Counted from the first letter of the stretch, positions 1 through 5,336 are shown. The stretch is DNA of 5,336 bases from Elusimicrobiales bacterium (GCA_030540535.1 JAUNWB010000118.1:1-5336); one strand, 5' to 3'. Translations and numbers: made by a program. The notes: a model not told the origin generated them from the sequence alone.

Positions 1-857
1 GCATCATCGCCTCCGTGATGGAGGGCCTGTCCCTTGGCTGCGGCGACGCCGTCATCGGCCTGAACCCCGTGGATGATTCCGTGGAGAGCGTGGCCCGCAT
101 CCTGAAGATGTTTGACGAGTTCAAGAACAAGTGGGAGATCCCCACCCAGATCTGCGTGCTGGCCCATGTTACCACCCAGACAGCTGCCGCTCAGAAGTTC
201 GGCGCTCCCATGGACCTGATGTTCCAGTCCATCGCCGGCTCCCAGAAGGGCAACGAGGCTTTCGGCCTGACCGCCGATATGCTGACCGAGGGCCGTGCCA
301 CTATGCTGTCCCGCGGCACCAGCACCGGCCCCAACGTCATGTACTTCGAGACCGGCCAAGGCTCCGAGCTGTCCTCCGACGCGCACAACGGCTGGGACCA
401 GGTCACCATGGAGGCCCGCTGCTACGGCTTCGCCAAGCGCTTCCAGCCCTTCCTGGTCAATACCGTCGTCGGCTTCATTGGCCCCGAGTATCTGTATGAT
501 TCCAAGCAGGTCACCCGTGCCGGTCTGGAAGACCACTTCATGGGCAAGCTGACCGGTATCCCCATGGGATGCGATGCCTGCTATACCAACCACATGAAGG
601 CTGACCAGAACGACATCGAGAACCTGGCTACCCTGTTGGTCGCGGCTGGCTGCAACTACATCATGGGCGTTCCCCAGGGCGATGACTGCATGCTGATGTA
701 TCAGTGCACCGGCTACCATGAGGCTGCCGCTCTGCGTGAGGTCTTCGGCCTGCGGCCCATTAAGGAATTCGATATGTGGCTGGAGAAGATGGGCTTCTCT
801 GAAAATGGCAAGCTGACCCCCAAGGCGGGCGACGCTTCCGTGTTCTTGAAACGATAA
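1..857 (+). CDS. eutB: Ethanolamine ammonia-lyase large (alpha) subunit, 3' part
   Basis: Catalytic subunit of adenosylcobalamin-dependent ethanolamine ammonia-lyase, which converts ethanolamine to acetaldehyde and ammonia inside the Eut microcompartment. The gene is cut by the left edge. Two bases of a partial codon are followed by 284 codons and a TAA stop, so about 172 N-terminal residues are missing relative to the ~453-residue E. coli protein (alignment from memory). Family blocks visible in order are EGLSLGCGDAVIGLNPV, CVLAHVTTQ, YFETGQGSELS, QVTMEAR, NTVVGFIGPEYLYDSKQ, GLEDHFMGKLTGIPMGCD and NYIMGVPQGDD. Residues matching E. coli substrate-site positions Asn193, Glu287 and Asp362 are present at codons 63-65, 348-350 and 573-575. 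The Arg160/Gln162 region lies outside the window. The TIM-barrel C-terminal half looks intact, with no frameshift. The only in-window Met/Val candidates (15, 18) are internal codons, not starts. EutC follows 18 bases downstream, as expected for its partner subunit. Identification is very secure. Confidence 0.97.
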   Translation, partial: IIASVMEGLSLGCGDAVIGLNPVDDSVESVARILKMFDEFKNKWEIPTQICVLAHVTTQTAAAQKFGAPMDLMFQSIAGSQKGNEAFGLTADMLTEGRATMLSRGTSTGPNVMYFETGQGSELSSDAHNGWDQVTMEARCYGFAKRFQPFLVNTVVGFIGPEYLYDSKQVTRAGLEDHFMGKLTGIPMGCDACYTNHMKADQNDIENLATLLVAAGCNYIMGVPQGDDCMLMYQCTGYHEAAALREVFGLRPIKEFDMWLEKMGFSENGKLTPKAGDASVFLKR

Positions 858-867
858 GGAAAGGGGG
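856..867 (+). promoter_or_regulatory. Ribosome binding site of eutC overlapping the eutB stop
   Basis: A purine run (AAGGAAAGGGGG) begins within the eutB TAA codon and ends 8 bases before the eutC ATG at 876. The overlap would let ribosomes finishing eutB reinitiate on eutC, which suits two subunits of one complex. The site is seen directly; translational coupling is inferred. Confidence 0.7.
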
Positions 868-875
868 CGCAGACA

Positions 876-1793
876 ATGGCAGAAAAAGATTTAAGAGCAA
901 TTATTGAACAAGTCCTGATGGAGATGAATCTTGCTGACAACCTGGGCTCCGCGCCGAAGGCAGAGCCCGCCTCTGCGGAGGAGAAATGCGCGGACGAGGG
1001 TTTCCAGGGTGTGACCTCCAAGGTCGAGGAGGGTGAACTGCCCGATATTACCCAGATCGACATCCGCGAGCAGTATCTGGTGGAAAACCCGGAGCACCGC
1101 GACGAGTACGCCGAACTGAAAATGGCGGCTCCCTGCCGTCTGGGCATCGGCAAGGCCGGCGCACGCTATAAGACGCTGCCCCAGCTGGAGTTCCGCGCGG
1201 CCCATTCCGCCGCACAGGACGCCGTGTTCAACGACGTGGATCACGAGTTCGTTGAGAAGATGGGCCTGTTCACGGTCCAGACCCAGTGCGACAGCAAGGA
1301 TACTTACCTGACTCGTCCCGATCTGGGCCGCAAGCTGAGCGACGAGGCTGTGGAGACCATCAAGGCCAAGTGCAAGAAGAACCCCACTGTGCAGATCTAC
1401 GTGGCTGACGGCCTGTCTTCCGCTTCCGTGGCCGCCAACGTCGGCGACCTGCTGCCCGCCATCATGCAGGGCCTGAAGAGCTACAATATCGATGTGGGCA
1501 CGCCCTTCTTCGTGAAGTACGGCCGCGTCGGCGTGATGGATCAGATTTCCGAGGTGCTGGGCGCCACGGTGACCTGCACCCTGATCGGTGAGCGTCCGGG
1601 CCTGATCACCGCGGAGTCCATGTCCGCCTACATTGCGTATAAGGCGACTGTGGGTATGCCCGAGGCACGGCGCACCGTCGTGTCCAATATCCACCGTGCC
1701 GGTACTATCCCCGCTGAGGCTGGTGCCCATATCGCTGAAATCATCAAGATCATGCTGGACAAGAAAGCCAGCGGTACTGATCTGAAGCTGTAA
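876..1793 (+). CDS. eutC: Ethanolamine ammonia-lyase small (beta) subunit
   Basis: Small subunit of ethanolamine ammonia-lyase; with EutB it forms the site where adenosylcobalamin is held and the substrate radical is generated. The product has 305 residues, against ~295 in enterobacteria. Residues 1-19 (MAEKDLRAIIEQVLMEMNL) form an amphipathic helix of the kind known to target EutC to the shell. Residues ~20-75 are a polar, acidic, probably flexible linker. The conserved core starts near residue 87 with RLGIGKAGARYKTLPQLEF, then YLTRPDLGRKL (144-154), VADGLSSASV (176-185), VGTPFFVKYGRVG (207-219), IGERPGLITAESMS (237-250) and SNIHRAGTIPAEA (270-282). It ends in KKASG...L like the E. coli protein. 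The ATG at 876 is chosen because a strong Shine-Dalgarno precedes it by 8 bases and the helix begins there. The first dozen codons are nearly all A/T-ending, unlike the rest of the gene. It lies between eutB and eutL, as is standard for eut operons. Confidence 0.97.
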   Translation: MAEKDLRAIIEQVLMEMNLADNLGSAPKAEPASAEEKCADEGFQGVTSKVEEGELPDITQIDIREQYLVENPEHRDEYAELKMAAPCRLGIGKAGARYKTLPQLEFRAAHSAAQDAVFNDVDHEFVEKMGLFTVQTQCDSKDTYLTRPDLGRKLSDEAVETIKAKCKKNPTVQIYVADGLSSASVAANVGDLLPAIMQGLKSYNIDVGTPFFVKYGRVGVMDQISEVLGATVTCTLIGERPGLITAESMSAYIAYKATVGMPEARRTVVSNIHRAGTIPAEAGAHIAEIIKIMLDKKASGTDLKL

Positions 1794-1814
1794 AAATATT
1801 GGGAGGTATTCATT

Positions 1815-2465
1815 ATGAAACGAGATCCGCTGCCTGCTCATGTTCTGGCAACCAGACTGATCCCCAACGTTTCCCCCGACATGGCCAAGGAATTCGGCCT
1901 GACCCCCGACCAGAAGTCTCTGGCTCTGATCACCGCTGACTGCGATGATGTTACTTATACCGCACTGGACGAAGCCACCAAGAAGGCCGACTGCAAGGTC
2001 GTTTACGCCAAGAGCTTCTACGGCGGCGCCGCCAATGCCAACACCGCTCTGGCCGGCGAGATCATCGGCATTCTGGCCGCTCCCAACCCCGCCGAGGCCA
2101 AGGCTGGCCTGGAAGCTGCCGTGGATATGATCGAGAATGTCTGCCACTTTGTTTCCGCCAATGACGATGACAGTATCTGCTACTATGCTCACTGCATCTC
2201 CAGAACCGGCTCCTATCTGTCTGAGGGCTGCGGTATTCCCGAGGGCGAGGCGATCGCCTATCTGATCGCTCCTCCTCTGGAGGCTATGTATGGCGTCGAT
2301 GCCGCTCTGAAGGCCGCCGATGTGCGGATGTGCGTGCTGTACGCGCCTCCCTCTGAGACGAACTTCGGCGGTGCCCTGCTGACCGGCAGCCAGTCCGCCT
2401 GCAAGTCTGCCTGCGATGCTTTCGCCGCTGCCGTTGAGTCTGTTGCTGACCGTCCCAAGGAGTAA
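1815..2465 (+). CDS. eutL: EutL, trimeric tandem-BMC shell protein
   Basis: Shell protein of the ethanolamine microcompartment. EutL contains two circularly permuted BMC domains, assembles as a pseudohexameric trimer, and has a pore that can open or close. Here it has 216 residues, close to the ~219 of E. coli EutL, and lines up over its whole length. Recognisable blocks are SLALITADCDDVTY (35-48), VVYAKSFYGGAA (62-73), APNPAEAKAGL (89-99), SRTGSYLS (129-136), IAYLIAPPLEAMYGVDAALK (147-166), APPSETNFGGALLTGSQ (177-193) and ACKSACDAF (195-203). The Asp44-Asp45 pair, Glu82 and Phe112 correspond, as far as I recall, to the region where ethanolamine binds the closed pore of clostridial EutL. The ATG has GGGAGG at 1801-1806 with an 8-base A/T-rich spacer. 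It follows eutC by 21 bases. No signal peptide or membrane segment is expected or seen. No truncation or frameshift is evident. Confidence 0.96.
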   Translation: MKRDPLPAHVLATRLIPNVSPDMAKEFGLTPDQKSLALITADCDDVTYTALDEATKKADCKVVYAKSFYGGAANANTALAGEIIGILAAPNPAEAKAGLEAAVDMIENVCHFVSANDDDSICYYAHCISRTGSYLSEGCGIPEGEAIAYLIAPPLEAMYGVDAALKAADVRMCVLYAPPSETNFGGALLTGSQSACKSACDAFAAAVESVADRPKE

Positions 2466-2505
2466 TGCGGGGCGCGTCCTGCGCAGCTCTTGAAGGGAGG
2501 CACAT

Positions 2506-3105
2506 ATGAAAGCATTGGGTATGATTGAGACCCGGGGCCTGGTGGCGGCCATTGAAGCGGCCGACGCCATGGTGAAGGCCGCCAATGTGACGCTGACCAA
2601 TAAGGAGCACATCGGCGGCGGCCTGGTGACTGTGATGGTGCGCGGTGATGTGGGCGCCGTAAAGGCGGCTACGGATGCTGGCGCCGCGGCGGCTGAGCGC
2701 GTGGGCGAACTGGTGTCCGTCCATGTGATCGCCCGTCCTCATGAGGAGCTGGAGGACATCCTGGGGCCAACCCCCACGGCTGTCCCCGCCGATCATCCGG
2801 TCAGTCCCCGAAAGCCCGATCAGGAACCCGCCAGGGAGGAGGAAGCCCCCGCGGCCAGCCCGCGGCAGGAAGCCTCCGCAAGCGAAGAAGCTGAAGCGGC
2901 GAAGGAAGCGCCCGCCGGAGGAGACGCGGAGACCCCGCTCTCTCTGGAGGACCTTTCCCCCGAGAACCTGGCAAACATGACTGTTGTGAAGCTGCGGTCT
3001 GTTGCCCGCCACCTGGACGTGGATAACATGACTCGCAAGGAGATCCGCTTCGCCAATAAGGAGGATCTGCTCCGGGCGATTACGGAGTTCCTCCAGAGAA
3101 ACTGA
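2506..3105 (+). CDS. BMC-H shell protein with long linker and C-terminal Rho_N/SAP-like domain
   Basis: A hexamer-type microcompartment shell protein carrying an unusual tail; 199 residues against ~95 for a plain EutM. Residues 1-88 are a canonical BMC domain: [20 protein letters not shown], the pore loop HIGGGL (35-40), [19 protein letters not shown], and [17 protein letters not shown]. They differ from the downstream EutM at 13 of 88 positions. Residues ~89-147 form a low-complexity Pro/Ala/Glu linker. Residues ~148-199 form a compact helical module ([20 protein letters not shown] ... [14 protein letters not shown]) with the 'TVxxLRxxAxxL...KxxLLxAI' pattern of Rho N-terminal or SAP domains; the stretch from 156 has nine Lys/Arg. 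The architecture parallels enterobacterial EutK (BMC plus a C-terminal DNA-binding-like domain), but the tail sequence is not recognisably EutK's, so no symbol is assigned. The ATG follows GGGAGG (2495-2500) by 5 bases. It sits 40 bases after eutL and 43 before eutE. The shell role is secure; nucleic-acid binding is inferred. Confidence 0.93.
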   Translation: MKALGMIETRGLVAAIEAADAMVKAANVTLTNKEHIGGGLVTVMVRGDVGAVKAATDAGAAAAERVGELVSVHVIARPHEELEDILGPTPTAVPADHPVSPRKPDQEPAREEEAPAASPRQEASASEEAEAAKEAPAGGDAETPLSLEDLSPENLANMTVVKLRSVARHLDVDNMTRKEIRFANKEDLLRAITEFLQRN

Positions 3106-3148
3106 CCGGGAGCTTTTCAACGAGTTTGACCGATAGGAGATTTATAAC

Positions 3149-4630
3149 ATGCAATTGATCGATAAAGACTTACTGTCCATGCAGGAAGTCCGGGAATTGG
3201 TCGAGGCCGCCAAGAAGGCGCAGATGGAACTGGCCGAGATGGATCAGGCACAGGTGGACCGCATCGTGCACGCCATTGCTGACGCCGGTGTCCGCAACGC
3301 CAGACGGTTGGCACAGATGGCCAATGAGGATACGGGCTTCGGTGTTGTAGACGACAAGGTCATTAAAAATGTGTTCGCCAGCCGCGGCGTATACGAGCAC
3401 ATCAAGGACATGAAGACGATCGGAGAGATCTCCAGAGACAAGGAGAAGGGACTGCGTGTTCTCGCCGTCCCCATGGGCGTGATCGCGGGCCTGCTGCCCT
3501 CCACGAACCCCACCTCCACGGCGCTTTACAAGGCGGAGATCGCCATTAAGGCCGGCAACGCCATCGTTTTCTCTCCCCATCCCGCCGCACTGCGCTGCAG
3601 CCTGGAGACGGTGAAGGTCATCCGGCAGGCCATCGCGGAGGCGGGCGGCAATGAGGACCTGGTGTCCTGCATTACCATTCCCACCATGGAGGCTACCGAC
3701 AACCTGATGCGCCACCGGGATGTGGCCATGATTCTGGCAACAGGCGGCTCCGCCATGGTTCGCGCGGCCTATTCCTCCGGCACTCCCGCCATTGGCGTGG
3801 GTCCCGGCAACGGCCCCGCGTATCTGGAGAAGACCTGTGATCTGAAGCTGGCTGTCAAGCGTATCATGGATTCCAAGACTTTCGACAACGGCACCATCTG
3901 CGCGTCGGAGCAGTCCATTATCTGCGACGAGGACATGGTGGATGCTGTGCGGCAGGAGATGGAGGCACAGGGCGCTTACTTCCTGGACGAAGCTGAGCGT
4001 GCTCAGCTGGGCCGCTTCATTCTCCGGGCAAACGGCACTATGAATCCCCAGATCGTCGGCCGCAGCGTCAAAGTCATTGCCGATCTGGCTGGCCTGGACC
4101 GGGTGCCCGCCACGGCACGGGTCCTGGTTGCCAGGGAGGACGGCGTTGGCCGCGGACATCCGTATTCCAACGAGAAGCTGGCTCCCATTCTGGGCTTCTA
4201 TACCGGCAAGGACTACAAGGATGTGTGCGGCAAGGTGTGTGAGATCCTGCGTTATGAAGGCGCGGGACACACCTTCTCCATGCATACCAAGGATGACGCC
4301 ATGGTGGATTACTTCGCCAAGCGCGTTCCCGCGTCCCGCATCATGGTCAATACCCCCAGCGCGCTGGGTGGTATCGGCGGCACCACCTCTCTGCAGCCGG
4401 CCCTGACACTGGGCTGCGGCGCCATCGGCGGTTCCGCCACTTCCGAGAATGTGGGCCCCATGCATCTGATGAACAAGCGGTATGTGGCGTTTGGCATGAA
4501 GGAACTGGATGACATCAAGGCGACGATCCCCAGCTGCAAGGACGGTATCTGCAATACCGCTCCCGATTTGAGCAGCGTGGATGTGGACGCCATCGTCCAA
4601 AGCGTCATCAGCAAGCTGAAAGCTCTATGA
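3149..4630 (+). CDS. eutE: CoA-acylating acetaldehyde dehydrogenase (EutE)
   Basis: Oxidises acetaldehyde with CoA and NAD+ to acetyl-CoA and NADH inside the compartment, consuming the product of EutBC. The product has 493 residues, longer than the ~467 of E. coli EutE. The aldehyde-dehydrogenase fold is clear: GVIAGLLPSTNPTSTALYKA (110-129), the cofactor-domain segment ATGGSAMVRAAYSSGTPAIG (197-216), GVGPGN (216-221), and the catalytic cysteine in FDNGTICASEQS at Cys251 (codon 3899-3901). Later blocks are RGHPYSNEKLAPIL and STSENVGP-like SATSENVGPMHL. The N-terminus (KDLLSMQEVRELVEAAKKAQ) begins directly with the catalytic fold, without the extra N-terminal targeting helix of enterobacterial EutE. 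Instead residues 477-493 form a C-terminal amphipathic helix (VDVDAIVQSVISKLKAL) after a short loop containing Cys463 and Cys468, a probable encapsulation peptide. The ATG follows AGGAGA (3135-3140) by 8 bases. Placement between two shell genes supports the Eut assignment over other acylating aldehyde dehydrogenases. Confidence 0.96.
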   Translation: MQLIDKDLLSMQEVRELVEAAKKAQMELAEMDQAQVDRIVHAIADAGVRNARRLAQMANEDTGFGVVDDKVIKNVFASRGVYEHIKDMKTIGEISRDKEKGLRVLAVPMGVIAGLLPSTNPTSTALYKAEIAIKAGNAIVFSPHPAALRCSLETVKVIRQAIAEAGGNEDLVSCITIPTMEATDNLMRHRDVAMILATGGSAMVRAAYSSGTPAIGVGPGNGPAYLEKTCDLKLAVKRIMDSKTFDNGTICASEQSIICDEDMVDAVRQEMEAQGAYFLDEAERAQLGRFILRANGTMNPQIVGRSVKVIADLAGLDRVPATARVLVAREDGVGRGHPYSNEKLAPILGFYTGKDYKDVCGKVCEILRYEGAGHTFSMHTKDDAMVDYFAKRVPASRIMVNTPSALGGIGGTTSLQPALTLGCGAIGGSATSENVGPMHLMNKRYVAFGMKELDDIKATIPSCKDGICNTAPDLSSVDVDAIVQSVISKLKAL

Positions 4631-4643
4631 GCCGATAACGAAT

Positions 4644-4649
4644 AGGAGG
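4644..4649 (+). promoter_or_regulatory. Ribosome binding site fixing the eutM start
   Basis: A perfect AGGAGG lies 8 bases upstream of the ATG at 4658 and 20 bases upstream of the next in-frame ATG at 4670. This favours the upstream start, giving EutM four residues (MASN) before the Met that aligns with the usual BMC N-terminus. Confidence 0.75.
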
Positions 4650-4657
4650 AACTTATT

Positions 4658-4945
4658 ATGGCAAGCAATATGCAGGCACTGGGCATGATCGAGACTAAGG
4701 GTCTCGTTGCCTCTATCGAAGCCGCCGATGCGATGGTGAAGGCGGCAAACGTGACCCTGATCGGCAAGGTCCATGTTGGCGGCGGCCTGGTGACCGTGAT
4801 GGTCCGCGGCGATGTTGGCGCCGTGAAGGCGGCTACCGACGCCGGCGCGGCTGCGGCCGAGCGCGTGGGCGAGATGGTTTCCGTCCATGTGATCCCTCGT
4901 CCCCACGAGGAAGTGGAGTTCATTCTTCCCACTCTGGAGAAGTAA
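4658..4945 (+). CDS. eutM: EutM, hexameric BMC-H shell protein
   Basis: Main hexagonal shell tile of the ethanolamine microcompartment; hexamers pack edge to edge and small substrates cross through the central pore. The 95-residue product is a single complete BMC domain. Visible motifs are [20 protein letters not shown] (7-26), the pore loop HVGGGL (39-44), [19 protein letters not shown] (49-67) and the terminal strand [17 protein letters not shown], which matches E. coli EutM closely ([17 protein letters not shown]). It stops soon after the fold, with no tail, unlike its paralogue at 2506-3105. The two share the GGG pore, but residues just before it differ (IGKV here, TNKE in the paralogue), as do those after the last strand. 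The gene starts 27 bases after eutE and is followed by an intercistronic hairpin. All five lysine codons are AAG. High expression is expected for a tile protein. Confidence 0.96.
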   Translation: MASNMQALGMIETKGLVASIEAADAMVKAANVTLIGKVHVGGGLVTVMVRGDVGAVKAATDAGAAAAERVGEMVSVHVIPRPHEEVEFILPTLEK

Positions 4946-4949
4946 ACCA

Positions 4950-4970
4950 GCGGGCTGTTTATCAGCCCGC
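4950..4970 (+). promoter_or_regulatory. Intercistronic stem-loop between eutM and eutT
   Basis: GCGGGCTG (4950-4957) and CAGCCCGC (4963-4970) are perfect reverse complements around a TTTAT loop, giving an 8-bp stem with six G-C pairs among eight. It begins five bases after the eutM stop. No U-run follows (CCTGATCC), so it does not look like a standard intrinsic terminator. More likely roles are protecting the 3' end of the upstream shell mRNA, or partly reducing read-through into eutT. The hairpin is seen directly; its function is inferred. Confidence 0.6.
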
Positions 4971-4984
4971 CCTGATCCAATTTG

Positions 4985-4991
4985 AGAGGGG
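4985..4991 (+). promoter_or_regulatory. Ribosome binding site selecting the GTG start of eutT
   Basis: AGAGGGG ends 8 bases before the GTG at 5000. The other in-frame GTG at 4991 overlaps this purine run and could not use it, so the 5000 start is preferred. The resulting N-terminus (M-KPITENALR) also matches the family. Confidence 0.6.
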
Positions 4992-4999
4992 TGAAGCGT

Positions 5000-5336
5000 G
5001 TGAAACCAATTACAGAAAATGCCCTCAGACTTGAATTGCGGAACAGTCAGCCGGAAGTCTATTACGTTCCCAATGGTTCCATGCTGACACCTGCGGCACG
5101 TGAGTATCTCCAGCAGAGGAAAATCAAGATCGCCAAAGAAGGCGAGCAGGCAAAAGCGGGCGGCCCGCGTATTGTCGCAACGGAAGTCCCGCCCGCGCAG
5201 CCGGTGGAAATGCAGGGGGAGCAGGTAAAGCCGAAATATGTGGATTATGAAACAGGCGCGTTCTATATGACCAAACCGGAGTTCATGACGCAGCTTTTCG
5301 GCAAAGAGAGTCTCGGCGCGATCTCGCCGCTGCTGT
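5000..5336 (+). CDS. eutT: Cobalamin adenosyltransferase (EutT family), 5' part
   Basis: Likely transfers the adenosyl group of ATP to cob(I)alamin, supplying adenosylcobalamin to EutBC. The gene runs off the right edge after 112 codons, so less than half of a typical ~200-270-residue EutT is present and the main catalytic four-helix part is not seen. Visible family features are an ITExxLR start (residues 4-10), LTPAAREYLQQRKIKI (29-44; E. coli EutT has LTPSARELLESRHLRI), a Gly/Pro/Ala/Glu-rich linker (~47-76), and YVDYETGAFYMTKPEFMTQL (80-99), the Firmicutes counterpart of the segment before the catalytic region. There is no Cys or His in the visible part, so the CCxxC metal-binding motif of enterobacterial EutT is absent. 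Start is GTG with a Shine-Dalgarno 8 bases upstream. Codons shift toward A/T endings (seven AAA, two AAG lysines). It is 54 bases after eutM. EutT is preferred over other enzymes sharing the LTPxAR motif because of the YVDYETGAFY block. Confidence 0.87.
   Translation, partial: MKPITENALRLELRNSQPEVYYVPNGSMLTPAAREYLQQRKIKIAKEGEQAKAGGPRIVATEVPPAQPVEMQGEQVKPKYVDYETGAFYMTKPEFMTQLFGKESLGAISPLL

Noticed and set aside
15..20. GTG/ATG at 15 and 18 as a true start of eutB
   Set aside because: Both lie inside the conserved EutB sequence (about residue 177 of the E. coli protein), with the frame open to the left edge and no ribosome site; the gene is simply cut by the window.
2472..2484. Short hairpin GCGC-GTCCT-GCGC between eutL and the tailed BMC-H gene
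   Set aside because: A 4-bp GC stem is expected by chance in GC-rich DNA and has no supporting context such as a T-run.
891..2612. Very long open frame on the - strand opposite eutC and eutL (573 codons)
   Set aside because: It is the complement of two well-conserved genes. Its length comes from G/C-biased third positions, it crosses a gene boundary, and its translation has no recognisable family motifs.
2284..3120. Minus-strand open frame opposite the tailed BMC-H gene
   Set aside because: The + strand frame has the BMC domain, a Shine-Dalgarno sequence and operon context; the - strand translation is Arg/Ser-rich without motifs.
3126..3148. Possible promoter before eutE (TTGACC and TATAAC)
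   Set aside because: The boxes are only 11 bases apart, far below the usual ~17, and the TATAAC abuts the ATG, which would place the transcript start inside the gene.
3170..4600. Long open frame on the - strand opposite eutE (476 codons)
   Set aside because: Same cause: a shadow of a strongly codon-biased, clearly identified gene, with His/Gly/Ala-rich translation typical of antisense frames.
4946..4999. EutV-type antiterminator site before eutT
   Set aside because: These sites need two related small hairpins with a shared hexaloop pattern, one overlapping a terminator. Only one hairpin with a 5-base loop is present.

Overview
The window is an internal piece of an ethanolamine-utilisation (eut) bacterial-microcompartment operon. 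All seven genes are on the + strand, and gaps between them are 18 to 54 bases. The order is eutB (3' part), eutC, eutL, a BMC-H shell gene with a long C-terminal tail, eutE, eutM, and eutT (5' part). No promoter, RNA gene, mobile element, CRISPR array or gene-free stretch over 300 bases was seen. Each gene has its own Shine-Dalgarno sequence, and the close spacing fits one polycistronic mRNA starting upstream of the window.

The organism is probably a GC-rich member of the Clostridia (Firmicutes), perhaps an Oscillospirales gut anaerobe such as a Flavonifractor or Oscillibacter relative. This rests on the Firmicutes-type order B-C-L-shell-E-shell-T, strong purine-rich ribosome sites, strong G/C preference at third codon positions, and a cysteine-free EutT N-terminus unlike the enterobacterial form. 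Genus assignment is inference.

The genes work as one pathway. EutBC is the adenosylcobalamin-dependent lyase that splits ethanolamine into acetaldehyde and ammonia. EutE oxidises acetaldehyde with CoA and NAD+ to acetyl-CoA. EutL (trimeric, gated pore) and the two BMC-H proteins (hexameric tiles) build the protein shell that contains the volatile aldehyde. EutT makes the adenosylcobalamin cofactor. EutC carries a likely shell-targeting amphipathic helix at its N-terminus, and EutE carries a similar one at its C-terminus.

The least ordinary element is the BMC-H protein at 2506-3105. It is a near twin of EutM over its first ~88 residues, followed by a ~60-residue Pro/Ala/Glu-rich linker and a ~50-residue terminal domain resembling the Rho N-terminal / SAP helical fold. 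That suggests a shell tile displaying a possible nucleic-acid-binding module. Other points are a perfect 8-bp intercistronic hairpin without a U-tract between eutM and eutT, and a shift in codon use at eutT.
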